A DNA stretch of 64,000 bases, taken from NCBI RefSeq assembly GCF_047495875.1, contig NC_092486.1:1350501-1414500 (forward strand), given 5' to 3'. Below, piece by piece: positions 36,339 through 50,500 of this stretch. Position 1 is the first letter of the stretch; every line of letters begins with the position of its first letter. The notes under the pieces are model-generated. The model had not been told where the DNA came from. It saw nothing but the letters and a program-made list of their open reading frames with translations, and did no database searches. A program made the translations under genes and the position numbers. Origin of the DNA: Pithys albifrons albifrons (Eukaryota; Chordata; Aves; Passeriformes; Thamnophilidae).

Positions 36339-37100
36339 GATCTCATGGAAAGGTCCTTCCCTCAGAGGGTGGTGGGCACTGAACAGGGTTTGGGCACAGC
36401 CCCGAGGCTGCCAGAGCTCCAGGAGCATTGGGATGATCCTCTGGGGCACAGGGTGGGATTTTGGGGTGTCTGTGCAGGGCCAGGGGTTGGATGGATGCTC
36501 CCTGTGGGTCCCTCCCTGCTCATCATTCCCTGATTCTGAGGATCTCAGGGAAAGGTTCTTCCCCCAGAGGGTGGTGGGCACTGACCAGGCTCCCCAGGGT
36601 TTGGGCACAGCCCTGAGGCTGCCAGTGCTCCAGGAGGGTTTGGATAATGCTCTGAGGGACTGGGTGGGATTGTTGGGTGTCTGTGCAGGGCCACGGGTTG
36701 GAGGGATGGGTGAGCCCTGTAGGTCCCTCCCATCTTGGGTTATTCCATAATCCCAGAGCTCCAGGAGGGTTTGGATGATCCTCTGGGGCACAGGGTGGGA
36801 TTGTTGGGTGTCTGTGCAGGGCCAGGAGTTGGATGGATGATCCCTGTGGGTCCCTCCCTGCTCATCATTCCCTGATTCTGAGGATCTCAGGGAAAGGTTC
36901 TTCCCCCAGAGGGTGGTGGGCTCTGACCAGGCTCCCCAGGGTTTGGGCACAGCCCCGAGGCTGCCAGAGCTCCAGGAGGGTTTGGATGATCCTCTGGGGC
37001 ACAGGGTGGGATTGTTGGGTGTCTGTGCAGGGCCAAGGGTTGCAGACTCAATGATCCTGGTGGGCCCCTTCCAGCTCAGGATATTCCACGATTCTATGAC
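36339..37100 (+). repeat. Tandemly repeated CR1 3' ends
   Basis: Blocks starting GATCTCAGGGAAAGGTTC recur at about 36,339, 36,541 and 36,883. Each contains AGAGGGTGGTGGGC, GTCTGTGCAGGGCCA and CCCTGTGGGTCCCTCC, typical of CR1 3' tails. The last copy ends ATTCCACGATTCTATGA. Confidence 0.8.
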
Positions 37101-37690
37101 ATAAAAACAAGTGTTCAAACCCCTCCCTCTCACACCTCACTGGCTGCCCCTGCTCCAGCATTTACGTCACCACAGAACATAAACTGAGGTAAAGTTAAAA
37201 CAAACACTGTTACCACGTAAAATAAAAAAGGGACCCCCACAGAGGTCCTACATATTCTATACATAATATTTGAGCTTAAATTGTCTATTTCTTGTAAAAC
37301 CACCTTCAGTGGCCATGTTGTACTTGGGGCAGGTATTTTGCAATGTTGCTGTGGTTACAAGGAACATACAGTGCATTGGAAGGTACAGAGGCTCTTATTT
37401 GAATTTCCTAATGCAAAGCTTTTTTTTTTGTTTTATTTTGTTTTAAACTCTAGGCTATCTCTGGTCTTAAATTCCATGTAATTTTGAGAAGTCATTAATA
37501 CCTGTCAGGAAAATACTACAAAACGTATTTAATTTCTGACTCCAAATGGAGCCTTATCTGAGAATTCTCAGGTCAGAATGTGCACAAGTACAGTCCCCAT
37601 GTTTATCAAGTAGTTACAGCAGGAAATAATTTGCAGTGACAAGTGGCAGGGAAACAAATGGCAAAATAATTATATTACAACACGGGGCCC
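37101..37690. other. Upstream region of gene 2
   Basis: A/T-rich DNA with a T-run near 37,421. No other feature was recognised before the promoter. Confidence 0.4.
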
Positions 37691-37698
37691 TTCCAGAG

Positions 37699-37720
37699 CC
37701 AATTCTGAACCCACATATAA
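37699..37720 (+). promoter_or_regulatory. Gene 2 core promoter: CCAAT and TATAA
   Basis: CCAAT at 37,699-37,703 and TATAA at 37,716-37,720. The start codon is at 37,777, leaving a 5' UTR of about 30 bp if initiation is about 30 bp after TATAA. Nothing comparable precedes exon 3 of the other units. Confidence 0.7.
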
Positions 37721-37776
37721 GGTGGGAGGTTCACGCTGCTCGTTCTACCTGCAGGAGCATCAGCTCTGCAGTCAGC

Positions 37777-38508
37777 ATGAGGGGCTCTGTGAGTATACAG
37801 CTTTTCTGCCTTATTAACCAAACCTCTGCTTCAATCCCATTGCCTTTCTCTCTCTCTGAAGGGCCTCTGCCTGTCCACAGCACAAGGGCTTTCTCTGGGC
37901 ACATTTTGCTCCTCCAGAGGGAGGAATTTCCCAAATCAGCTGAGGAAGGAAGGGGCTTTTTCACAGTTTATTCAGAATACAGAATCCCAATCCATGTCCA
38001 TTTTTGTCAATGCTTTTGCAAACTGGAGCACTGCATTGATGGACCAACCCCTTCCCTGGAATGGCAGAGCACAAGAAATGGGGAAGCTTCTCCTGACTCT
38101 GGTGAAACCCCTGTGTGTGCCTGATTAGGGCTCAGAAGCAACTTGGGATTCAGGTCTTGGAACAGCAGCTGTGGGAGGTGTCTGGTTTGCAGCACCGTGG
38201 GGGAAAACAGGGGGGACTCTCTTCTGGACAAAGGAAGATCCAAGGAGGAACTTGGGATTCAGGTCTTGGAACAGCAGCTGTGGGAGGTGTCTGGTTTGCA
38301 GCACTGTGGGGGAAAACAGGGGGGACTCTCTTGGACAAAGGAAGATCCAAGGAGGACAATTAAACAGCAGATCAGGAAAAGGGCACAATGATTCTCATGA
38401 CCAGACTCATCAGCCAGACCTGCAGTTCCACTTTTCTCTTTGTTTTCATTTCAGATTTTGGCTGCAGTCCTTCTGGGACTTGTCCTGACTCCAGCTCTTG
38501 GCAACTTT
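37777..38508 (+). CDS. Gene 2 exons 1-2: start codon and signal peptide
   Basis: ATG at 37777 in GTCAGCATGAGG; exon 1 codes four residues to a gtgagt donor. Exon 2 (38455-38508) follows cattttcag and supplies the hydrophobic core and ALG cleavage site, ending at gtgagt in phase 0. It is the only signal-peptide exon found in the window. Intron 1 contains a 109-bp direct duplication at 38,142-38,360. Confidence 0.85.
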
Positions 38509-41500
38509 GTGAGTACAGTGCCCCATTTCCATTTCCCCAGCTGCTGATTCTGTATCTCTGCTTTGGGACATCTCCTTGATTCTCTCACCATCCCTTTGGA
38601 GTAAAGAAATTGAAATCTTCTCTCATTGATGAAACTCTAAAGGCACCCCAGGACAGCTGTAAGATGCAGCAATGATGCAGTGAAGGCAGCAAAGGAATTC
38701 TCAGGGCTACTGCCCAACCCCACAGCCTTGAGCCTTTTTGCTTTGGGAACTGCTGAGGGCACTGCTGGCACTGGCTGGGGGGAAAGATTGATTCAGTTTT
38801 AGCAGGGATTTGGGGAGATCACTGACTCCCTTCTTTCCCTTGGTGTTTTAGTCCCAGCAGACTGATGACAACTGCCATGTCTGTGCTGGTGGAGTCTACC
38901 AAAATATGACCCTCAGTAATCACCCTCCTGTGGCCGTTATTGAGCAAAGTGGCAACGAGTTGTCATGGAAAACCATCTGGAACTACAACACGGTGAGTGG
39001 CAGGGAGCTTTGGTGGGAGCTGTGCCAGGAGGCTGCTCCTCCTCCAGCTCCACAAGGCACGGGGATGCTTCTTTCTGATCCATCTTTGCACTCCACCAGT
39101 TGTGGGAGGAACGATGAACATCCCTTGCTGTTTTGATCCAGACTTCATCCCAGTCTGAGCAATAGGACAACTGACCTGTGAGTGGTCAAGCACTTTGTCT
39201 TTGCAGGGTGTCATTGTAACCAAAGTGATGGAAGAGAACACCTGCTACATCTCCACCATGAACAGACATGAGATTCCCACCTTTGCTGACCTGCCCAGAC
39301 TGGCCAGTGAGAGCAGGGTAAGAGTAAAAGCAGCAGTTGCCTCAGAGATTGTGGAGTAATTAATGCTCATTTTTTGAAGGAGACACCTCTAATATCAAAA
39401 TCTTGGAAATCAGGTAAATGAAAAGCTGTTCAGTTTGACTTCAGTGATATTTTTCAGGTGCATCATTTGAAAGCTTGCAAAAATTACAATATTCTTGTTT
39501 AGATGCCTGTAGTGCAGGTCAATCTTGTTTAGTCAAACTTGCAGGTCACCCAAGATTGGTTTTACAACGTTTCAAATGATTCCTTCAAGTGAACCTTCTT
39601 AATACTCTCTTAGGATCCAAGAGTTTTGATTTTTTGTTAAAATAAAATCACTTTTCATAGTCTCTAATTCCCTCAGGATAAAAAATTGATGTTTTTAAGA
39701 AGGTCTACTTAGGGGGAAAAATTATTGCAGGATACAGAAAGAAAAGTATAAATAAGATTTCAAAACTTTTTGGAGCTTTACACCATATTACCATGACTTC
39801 AACCTGAAAAATTAGCACACACATTTTAAAAAATGGTCTCAGCATTCCACACACTCACCATTGCTGGACACTCACTTGCCTCGAAGATTGAAAGGCAAGT
39901 TCTTGATGTAAAGCCCAAAAAGACCTGGAGCAGATAAAAAAATAGGACAGTGAGCCAAGTAGAGGCATAAGCAAATATAAAAAATTTTACCTGTAATTCC
40001 AGACTTTCATTTCCTAAGAAGCATCTCTGAGCCCCCTGTAGCTGATTCCAGCCCCTAACTCAGAAGTGAGAAGGAAGCACAGAGCCCTGTTCAGAGTCAT
40101 GGCAAGGATCTGGCTGAATGATGTTATTTGCTGTCTAGAACATGATCAATCTGGGAACACCTAAAAGGAAGATCACCTTTGTCACTGGTGGATTGGTCAG
40201 CAACCTCAACTCCTACGGCGCAGACATCATCAACATGTGCAGCGGAGCCATCACCTACCAGGCCTATGAAGTTCATGGTGAGTGCCAGCAAATGGACTCT
40301 GGAGAGCAGCAGCAGCCAAGGTGGGAGGTGTTACCTCATGGGGTTTGACTTTTCCTTTTCTTGCTTTGCAGGACCCCAGGTGAATGTGGGACCCTGCGTT
40401 ACCCTCGATGTCCTGAGAGTTGTGCAGCTCAAGTACTGCAGCAGCAAAGGAACCTCTGACCAGGTGTGAAACCCTTCCCTTCCTTGAACCACGTGCTGGG
40501 GCTGCCAAGCTGCTGCCCAAAGACACCCCCAATGCCCTTCTTTCCAAGGATCTCCTCCCTTGAGGGCTTCCTTCTTGAGGGTGGAGAGTCTGAAACACAT
40601 CACAGGGTGACCAGAGCTTTCCCTTAAAGACCTTGAGTGTGGATCAGCTCTGGCTGGTTCCCTTGCACACATCAAACTCTAAAGGCACCCCAGGACAGCT
40701 GTAAGATGCAGCAATGATGCAGTGAAGGCAGCAAAAGAATTCTCAGGGCTACTGCCCAACCCCACAGCCTTGAGCCTTTGTGCTTTGGAAACTGCTGAGG
40801 GCACTGCTGGCACTGCCTGTGGGCAGCACATATTCTGTTTCTGCAAGGGTTTCTGGAGATCACTGACTCCCTGCAAGGGTTAAACATGTTCTATCCCTTG
40901 GTTTTTCAGCCTCAGCAGGATGACCACCAGCTAATCATCACTGGTGGCCAGTCCCAAATTGTGACCATCCACAGCCAATGGCGCGTGGCAGTGATCCAGC
41001 AAACGACCAGCACGGGCTCCTGGAAAACCATCTGGAACTACAACACGGTGAGTGGCAGGGAGCTTTGGTGGGAGCTGTGCCAGGAGGCTGCTCCTCCTCC
41101 AGCTCCCAAAGGCACAGGGATGCTTCTTTCTCATTCACCTCTTCATCAGTTGCGGTGGAACCTTTTGTAATTTCTTGCTGGTTTACTCCTCACTATATCC
41201 CAGGCTGAACACTCCACAAACTGACCTGTGAGTGTTCAACCACGTTGTCTTTGCAGGGCATCATTGCAACCAAAGTGATGCAAGAGAACACCTGCTACAT
41301 TTCCACCATGAACAGAACTGAGATGCCCAGCGTGGAGAATCTGCCCAGACTGGCCAGAGAGAGTAGGGTAAGATTCCAAATCAGCAGCACCTTTTTGTCC
41401 TTGCATGTCATGACCATGTTTCTCAGCTGTGCCTTTTCCGTCTGGAGAGGACGAGCTTGTCCCAAGCATCAGGACTGTCTTTGTCTCCCCAGAAATGAGA

Positions 41501-44500
41501 ATTGAGAATTTCTCTTATGGGTGGTTTGTCAAAAGAAAAAGAGGGTGTGCATCATTCCCAGGGCCAGCTGTGCTTCCTCTGAGCACGTTGAGCTCTGCAG
41601 GCTGCTGAGAAACCCTTTCTCTCACATCCCCTTCAAGGCCATCCATTCTTTTCCCATGGCAATATCTCCAAGGGGATGGGAGGCATTTCCATTTCAAGGT
41701 GCATTTGTCAGCTCAGAGCTTTGCCTTGCAGCTGCCTTTGTCCACACTCCCTTTTCCTTTGGGGCAGGAGAGGGCATGTCTGGGGGATTCCAAGGCACCC
41801 TGAAGGCAGGTGGCACCCAAACACCAAGGCCTGAGTCGTCCTTGCAGAACGAGGGATATGCCCAGCATGAAACGTGTCATGGCACTGATCTTGCTGAATG
41901 CTGTTCTTTGGTGTCTAGAACCAGCTTGGACTGGGAAGACCTAGAAGGAAGATCACCTTTGTCACTGGTGGATTGGTCAGCAACCTCAACTCCTACGGCG
42001 CAGACATCATCAACATGTGCAGCGGAGCCATCACCTACCAGGCCTATGAAGTTCACGGTGAGTGCAACCAAATGGACTCTGGAGAGCAGCAGCCAAGGTG
42101 GGAGGTGTTACCTCATGGGGTTTGGCTTTTCCATTTTATGCTTTGCAGGACCCCAAGTGAATGTGGGACCCTGCGTTACCCTCGATGTCCTGAGAGTTGT
42201 GGAGCTCAAGTACTGCAACAGCAATGGATTCCCTAACCAGGTGTGAAACCCTTCCCTTTCTTGAACCAAGGGTGGGAGCTGCAGAGCTGCTGCCCAAAGA
42301 CACCCGCAATATCCTTCTTCCCAAGGATCTCCTCCCTTGAGGGCTTCCTTCTGGAGGGTGGAGAAGCTGAAACACATCACAGGGTGACCAGAGCTTTCCC
42401 TTAAACACCTTGAGTGTGGATCAGCTCTGGCTGGTTCCTTTACACACACCAAACTCTAAAGGCACCCCAGGACAGCTGTAAGATGCAGCAATGATGCAGT
42501 GAAGGCAGCAAAAGAATTCTCAGGGCTACTGCCCAACCCCACAGCCTTGAGCCTTTGTGCTTTGGAAACTGCTGAGGGCACTGCTGGCACTGCCTGTGGG
42601 CAGCCCTTCATCTCGCAGGGATTTGGGGACATCACTGACTTCCTGCAAAGGCTAAACATCTTTCCCTTGATTTTTCAGCCTCAGCAGGACGACCAAAATC
42701 AGCAAGTGATCATTGGTGGCCAGTCCCAAATTGTGACCATCCACAGCCAATGGCGCGTGGCAGTGATCCAGCAAACGACCAGCACGGGCTCCTGGAAAAC
42801 CATCTGGAACTACAACACGGTGAGTGGCAGGGAGCTTTGGTGGGAGCTGTGCCAGGAGGCTGCTCCTCCTCCAGCTCCACAAGGCACCAGAATGCTTCTT
42901 TCTCATTCACCTTTGCACCTCACCACTTGTAGGAGAAACTGTTGGCATTCCTTGCTGTTTTCATGCAGACTTTATGCCAGATTGAACACTCTGGAAATTG
43001 AATTGTGACTGATCAACCATGTTGTCTTTGCAGGGCGTCATTGCAACCAAAGTGATGCAAGAGAACACCTGCTACATTTCCACCATGAAGAGAAACGAGA
43101 TGCCCAGCTTTGAGAATCTGCCCAGACTGGCCAGAGAGAGCAGGGTAAGATTCCAAAGCAGCTGCATTTTTTTCTCCTAGGATTTCATGAGGCTGTTTCT
43201 CAGCTCTGCCTTCTCCTCCTGGAGAGGACGAGCTTGTCCCAAGCAGCAGGACTGTCTTTGTCTCCCCAGCAATGAGGCTTGAGAATTTGTCTTATGGGTG
43301 TTGGTCAAAAGAAAAAGAGGATGTGCATCATTCCCAGGGCCAGCTGTCCTTCCTCTGAGCACATTGAGCTCTGCAGGCTGATGAGAAAGCCCTTATCTCA
43401 CATCCCCTTCAAGGCCATCCATTCTTTTCCCATGGCAATATCTCCAAGGGGTTGGGAGGCACTGCAAGACCAAGGTGCATTTGTCAGCTCAGACCTTTGC
43501 CTTGCAGCTGCCTTTGTCCACACTCCCTTTTCCTTTGGGGCAGGAGAGGGCGTGTCTGGGGGATTCCAAGGCACCCTGAAGGCAGGTGGCACCCAAACAC
43601 CAAGGCCTGAGTCGTCCTTGCAGAACTAGGGATATGCCCAGCATGAAACGTGTCATGGCACTGAACTCTCTGAATGCTGTTCTTTGGTGTCTAGAACCAG
43701 CTTGGACTGGGAAGACCGAGAAGGAAGATCACCTTTGTCACAGCTGGATTGGTCAACAAGCTCCAGTCTTATGGAGCAGACATCTTCTCTATGTGCAAAG
43801 GAGTCCCCACCTACCAGGCCTATGAAGTTCACAGTGAGTGCAAGGAAATGAATTCTGTCTTTCTCCGACCTGGCATTTTTTTGCCTTGGGGAACACCTAC
43901 TGCCCCAGTGCTCCTCTTCCAACCCACGAGAGAGAGAAACCAAGAGCTTCAGATTATGCAGAGGGATTTCAGAATGTCTGAATGTCAGGCCTGGACCAGA
44001 GTTTATTCACAGAACCCATAACTCACCTGGTCCAATCCCTTACACCTCTTTTCTGCAAAGCTTTAAGTGCCTTAACTTTGGGCACCAACTTTTGGTGCAC
44101 AGTGACCTCCTCTGCAATGGCTGCGCAAAGAAAAATTGTTGTCCAAAGAATCTCTTTCTTCCTGTTCAGAGGTTGCAGCTTAATTTTTTGAGGAAGACAC
44201 CACCAAACCCTTGTGGTTCACAACACTGGGCCAAGTGGTTTCCTTCCCTGTTGGTGTTTGAGGGGGAAGGGAACACATTGTCGGTGAGATCAGTGACCTG
44301 CACTTCATATGGTCCTCCAGGAATTTCACAGACTGTCAGGGCTCAGGAACTGGCACCAGCCTCACCCTCTAATGCCAACCATACTGACCCCCTGCACTCA
44401 CAGGGGCCAGTGTAACAGTGCCCCAATTCCTGCACAGCAACACGCTCAGAGTGTTCAAGGGCACGTCTTTGTGGCCACTCAGTTCTGAGGCACAGAGATG

Positions 44501-47500
44501 GTGCTCTGTGGGCACTCCAGAGGAATCCTCCACTTGGGTATCTCAAACATTCCTCAGAAAGGAAATTCTTCAGAGCCTCCCTCGCTCTGAGCAACAACAA
44601 CCTCCTCTTGGAGAGTGCCAGCCAAGGTTGGCAGTGTTACCTCATGGGGTTTGGCTTTTCCTTTTCTTGCTTTGCAGGACCCCAAGTGAATCTGGGACCC
44701 TGCGTTACCCTCGATGTCCTGAGAGTTGTGGAGCTCAAGTACTGCAACAGCAATGGAACCCCTGGCCAGGTGTGAAACCCTTCCCTTTCTTGAACCACGT
44801 GCTGGGGCTGCAGAGCTGCTGCCCAAAGACACCCCCAATGCCCTTCTTCCCAAGGATCTCCTCCCTTGAGGGCTTCCTTTTTGAGGGTGGAGAGTCTGAA
44901 ACACATCATGGGGTGACCTGAGCTTTTCCTTGAACACCTTGAGCATGGATCAGCTCTGGCTGGTTCCCTTACACACATCAAACTCTAAAGGCACCCCAGG
45001 ACAGCTGTAAGATGCAGCAATGATGCAGTGAAGGCAGCAAAAGAATTCTCAGGGCTACTGCCCAACCCCACAGCCTGGAGCCTTTGTGCTTTGGAAACTG
45101 CTGAGGGCACTGCTGGCACTGCCTGTGGGCAGCCCTTCATCTCGCAGGGATTTGGGGACATCACTGAAGTCATGCAAAGGCTAAACATCTTGCTTTTGGT
45201 TTTTCAGCCTCAACAGGACAACCAAAATCAGCAAGTGATCATTGGTGGCCAGTCCCAAATTGTGACCATCCACAGCCAATGGCGCGTGGCAGTGATCCAG
45301 CAAACGACCAGCACGGGCTCCTGGAAAACCATCTGGAACTACAACACGGTGAGTGGCAGGGAGCTTTGGTGGGAGCTGTGCCAGGAGGCTGCTCCTCCTC
45401 CAGCTCCCAAAGGCATGGGGATGCTTCTTTCTATTTAAAATTCTGAATCCATAAATTAGCTTAAGATCTATCAGCATTCCTTGCTTTTTTATTCCACACT
45501 TTCTCCCTGTGTGAGCAGGTGGAAAACCAAATTGTGAGTTGTCAAGCACTTTGTCTTTGCAGGGCATCATTGCAACCAAAGTGATGCAAGAGAACACCTG
45601 CTACATTTCCACCATGAAGAGAAACGAGATGCCCAGCTTTGAGAATCTGCCCAGACTGGCCAGAGAGAGCAGGGTAAGATTCCAAAGCAGCAGCACTTTT
45701 TTGTCCTTGCATGTCACGACCATCTTTCTCAGCTGTGCCTTCTCCTTCTGGAGAGGACAAGCTTGTCCCAAGCAGCAGGACTGTCTTTCTCTTAAAAGGA
45801 AAGCAGCTTGGAATATTGTCATAGGGATGATTTGTCAAAAGAAAAAGAGGGCCAGCTTTTCTTCCAGGGGGCAAGTTGAGCTCTGCAGGCTGCTGAGAAA
45901 CCCTTTCTCTCACATCCCCTTCAAGGCCATCCATTCTTTTCCCATGGCAATATCTCCAAGGGGTTGGGAGGCATTTCCATTTCAAGGTGCATTTGTCAGC
46001 TCAGAGCTTTGCCTTGCAGCTGCCTTTGTCCACACTCCCTTTTCCTTTGGGGCAGGAGAGGGCATGTCTGGGGGATTCCAAGGCACCCTGAAGGCAGGTG
46101 GCACCCAAACACCAAGGCCTGAGTTGTCCTTGCAGAACTAGGGATATGCCCAGCATGAAACGTGTCATGGCACTGATCTTGCTGAATGCTGTTCTTTGGT
46201 GTCTAGAACCAGCTTGGACTGGGAAGACCGAGAAGGAAGATCACCTTTGTCACAGCTGGATTGGTCAGCAACCTCCAGTCTTATGGAGCAGACATCTTCT
46301 CTATGTGCAAAGGAGTCCCCACCTACCAGGCCTATGAAGTTCACAGTGAGTGCAAGGAAATGAATTCTGTCTTTCTCTGACCTGGCATTTTTTTGCCTTG
46401 GGGAACACCTACTGCCCCAGTGCTCCTCTTCCAACCCACAAGAGAGAGAAACCAAGAGCTTCAGATTATGCAGAGGGGGTTCAGAATGTCTGAATGTCAG
46501 GCCTGGACTAGAGTTTATTCACAGAACCCATAACTCACCTGGTCCAATCCCTTACACCTCTTTTCTGCAAAGCTTTAAGTGCCTTAACTTTGGGCAAAGA
46601 CTTTTGGTGCACAGTGACCTCCTCTGCAATGGCTGCGCAAAGAAAAATTGTTGTCCAAAGAATCTCTTTCTTTCTGTTCAGAGGTTGCAGCTTAATTTGC
46701 TGAGGAAGCCACCACCAAACCCTTGTGGTTCACAACACTGGGCCAAGTGGTTTCCTTCCCTGTTGGTGTTTGAGGGGGAAGGGAACACATTGTCAGTGAG
46801 ATCAGTGACCTGCACTTCATATGGTCCTCCAGGAATTTCACAGACTGTCAGGGCTCAGGAACTGGCACCAGCCTCACCCTTTAATGCCAACCATGCTGAC
46901 CCCCTGCACTCACAGGGGCCAGTGTAACAGTGCCCCAATTCCTGCACAGCAACACGCTCAGAGTGTTCAAGGGCACGTCTTTGTGGCCACTCAGTTCTGA
47001 GGCACAGAGATGGTGCTCTGTGGGCACTCCAGAGGAATCCTCCACTTGGGTATCTCAAACATTCCTCAGAAAGGAAATTCTTCAGAGCCTCCCTCGCTCT
47101 GAGCAACAACAACCTCCTCTTGGAGAGTGGCAGCCAAGGTTGGCAGTGTTACCTCATGGGGTTTGGCTTTTCCTTTTCTTGCTTTGACAGGACCCCAAGT
47201 GAATGTGGGACCCTGCGTTACCCTCGATGTCCTGAGAGTTGTGGAGCTCAAGTACTGCAACAGCAGTGGATTCCCTAACCAGGTGTGAAACCCTTCCCTT
47301 TCTTGAACCACGTGCTGGGGCTGCAGAGCTGCTGCCCAAAGACACCCCAATGTCCTTCTTCCCAAGGATCTCCTCCCTTGAGGGCTTCCTTTTTGAGGGT
47401 GGAGAGTCTGAAACACATCATGGGGTGACCTGAGCTTTTCCTTGAACACCTTGAGCATGGATCAGCTCTGGCTGGTTCCCTTGCACACATCAAACTCTAA

Positions 47501-50500
47501 AGGCACCCCAGGACAGCTGTAAGATGCAGCAATGATGCAGTGAAGGCAGCAAAAGAATTCTCAGGGCTACTGCCCAACCCCACAGCCTTGAGCCTTTGTG
47601 CTTTGGAAACTGCTGAGGGCACTGCTGGCACTGCCTGTGGGCAGCCCTTCATCTCGCAGGGATTTGGGGACGTCACTGACTTCCTTCAAAGGCTAAACAT
47701 CTTGCTTTTGGTTTTTCAGCCTCAACAGGACAACCAAAATCAGCAAGTGATCATTGGTGGCCAGTCCCAAATTGTGACCATCCACAGCCAATGGCGCGTG
47801 GCAGTGATCCAGCAAACGACCAGCACGGGCTCCTGGAAAACCATCTGGAACTACAACACGGTGAGTGGCAGGGAGCTTTGGTGGGAGCTGTGCCAGGAGG
47901 CTGCTCCTCCTCCAGCTCCCCAAGGCATGGGGATGCTTCTTTCTATTTAAAATTCTGAATCCATAAATTAGCTTAAGATCTATCAGCATTCCTTGCTTTT
48001 TTATTCCACACTTTCTCCCTGTGTGAGCAGGTGGAAAACCAAATTGTGAGTTGTCCAGCACTTTGTCTTTGCAGGGCATCATTGCAACCAAAGTGATGCA
48101 AGAGAACACCTGCTACATTTCCACCATGAAGAGAAACGAGATGCCCAGCTTTGAGAATCTGCCCAGACTGGCCAGAGAGAGCAGGGTAAGATTCCAAAGC
48201 AGCAGCACTTTTTTGTCCTTGCATGTCACGACCATCTTTCTCAGCTGTGCCTTCTCCTTCTGGAGAGGACGAGCTTGTCCCAAGCAGCAGGACTGTCTTT
48301 CTCTTAAAAGGAATGCAGCTTGGAATATTGCCATAGGGATGATTTGTCTAAAGAAAAAGAGGGTGTGCATCATTCCCAGGGCCAGCTGTTCTTCCAGGGG
48401 GCAAGTTGAGCTCTGCAGGCTGCTGAGAAACCCTTTCTCTCACATCCCCTTCAAGGCCATCCATTCTTTTCCCATGGCAATATCTCCAAGATGATGGGAG
48501 GCATTTCCATTTCAAGGTGCATTTGTCAGCTCAGAGCTTTGCCTTGCAGCTGCCTTTGTCCACACTTCCTTTTCCTTTGGGGAAGGAGAGGGCATGTCTG
48601 GGGGATTCCAAGGCACCCTGAAGGCAGGTGGCACCCAAACACCAAGGCCTGAGTTGTCCTTGCAGATCTAGGGACATGCCCAGCATGAAACGTGTCATTG
48701 CACTGAACTCTCTGAATGCTGTTCTTTGGTGTCTAGAACCAGCTTGGACTGGGAAGACCAAGAAGGAAGATCACCTTTGTCACTAGTGGATTGGTCAGCA
48801 ACCTCCAGTCTTATGGAGCAGACATCTTCTCTATGTGCAAAGGAGTTCCCACCTACCAGGCCTATGAAGTTCACAGTGAGTGGAAGGAAATGAATTGTCT
48901 TTCTCTGACCTGGCATTTTTTTCCTCTCATGAATGCCCCAGTGCTGCTCTCCCAAACCATCAGAGACAGAAACCAAGAGCTTCAGATGATGCATAGATTG
49001 TTCAGAATGTCTGAATGTCAGGGCTGGACCAGAGTTTAGTCACAGGATCCATAACTGACCTAGTCCAATCCCTTACACCTCTTTTCTGCAAAGCTGAAGG
49101 TGCCTTAACTTTGGCCACCGACCTTTGGTCCACATCGACCTTCTCTAAAACACCCGAGAAAATAAATAGGGTCTTCCTAAGAACTCCTTTTCCTTCCATT
49201 CAGAGGCTGCTGATGAGTTCCGTGAGGAAGCCACCACCAAACACTTCTGCTTCAAAACACTGTGCCAAGTGGTTTCCTTCCCTGTTGGTATTTCACTGGG
49301 GAAAGATCACACTGCCCATGATATCAGAGACCTGCACTTCATAGGGTTGTTGAGAACAGCAGAGCCAGTCAGGGCTCAGGAATTGGCAGCAGCCTCAGCC
49401 TCTCATGCCCAGCCACCTGCACTCACAGGGGCCAGTGTAACAGTGCCCCAGTTCCTGCACAGGAACACCCCCAACATTTAAAGGACATGTCTTTGTGGCC
49501 ACTCAGGGCTGAATCACAGAGATGATGCTCTTAGACCACTCCAAAGGAATCCTCCCCACAGGCATCTGAAACACTCCTCAGGAAGGAAATTTTTGAGAGC
49601 CTCATGCTGTGAGAAACAACAACCTACTCTCAGAGAGCAGCAGCCACGGTGGGAGGTGTTACCTGATGGGGTTTGGCTTTTCCTTTTCTTGCTTTGCAGG
49701 ACCCCAAGTGAATGTGGGACCCTGCGTTACCCTCGATGTCCTGAGAGTTGTGGAGCTCAAGTACTGCAACAGCAATGGAATCCCTGACCAGGTGTGAAAC
49801 CCTTCCCTTTCTTGAATCATGTGCTGGGGCTGCAGAGCTGCTGCCCAAAGACACCCCCAATGCCCTTCTTTCCAAGGATCTCCTCCCTTGAGGGCTTCCT
49901 TCTTGAGGGTGGAGAGCCTGAAAGACATCTCTGGGTGATCAGAGCATTTCATTAAAGACCTTGAGTGTGGATCAGCTCTGGCTGGTTCCCTTGCACGCAT
50001 CAAACTCTAAAGATACTCCAGGACAGCTGTAAGATGCAGCAATGATGCAGTGAAGGCAGCAAAAGAATTCTCAGGGCTACTGCCCAACCCCACAGCCTTG
50101 AGCCTTTGTGCTTTGGAAACTGCTGAGGGCACTGCTGGCACTGCCTGTGGGCAGCCCTTCATCTCGCAGGGATTTGGGGACATCACTGAAGTCATGCAAA
50201 GGGTAAACATCTTTCACTTGGTTTTTCAGCCTCAGCAGGACGACCAAAATCAGCAAGTGATCATTGGTGGCCAGTCCCAAATTGTGACCATCCACAGCCA
50301 ATGGCGCGTGGCAGTGATCCAGCAAACGACCAGCACGGGCTCCTGGAAAACCATCTGGAACTACAACACGGTGAGTGGCAGGGAGCTTTGGTGGGAGCTG
50401 TGCCAGGAGGCTGCTCCTCCTCCAGAACCCCAAGGCACGGGGATGTGTCTTTCTATTAAAGGTACTGAATCTAAATTAGCTTTCAGATATATCATCATTC

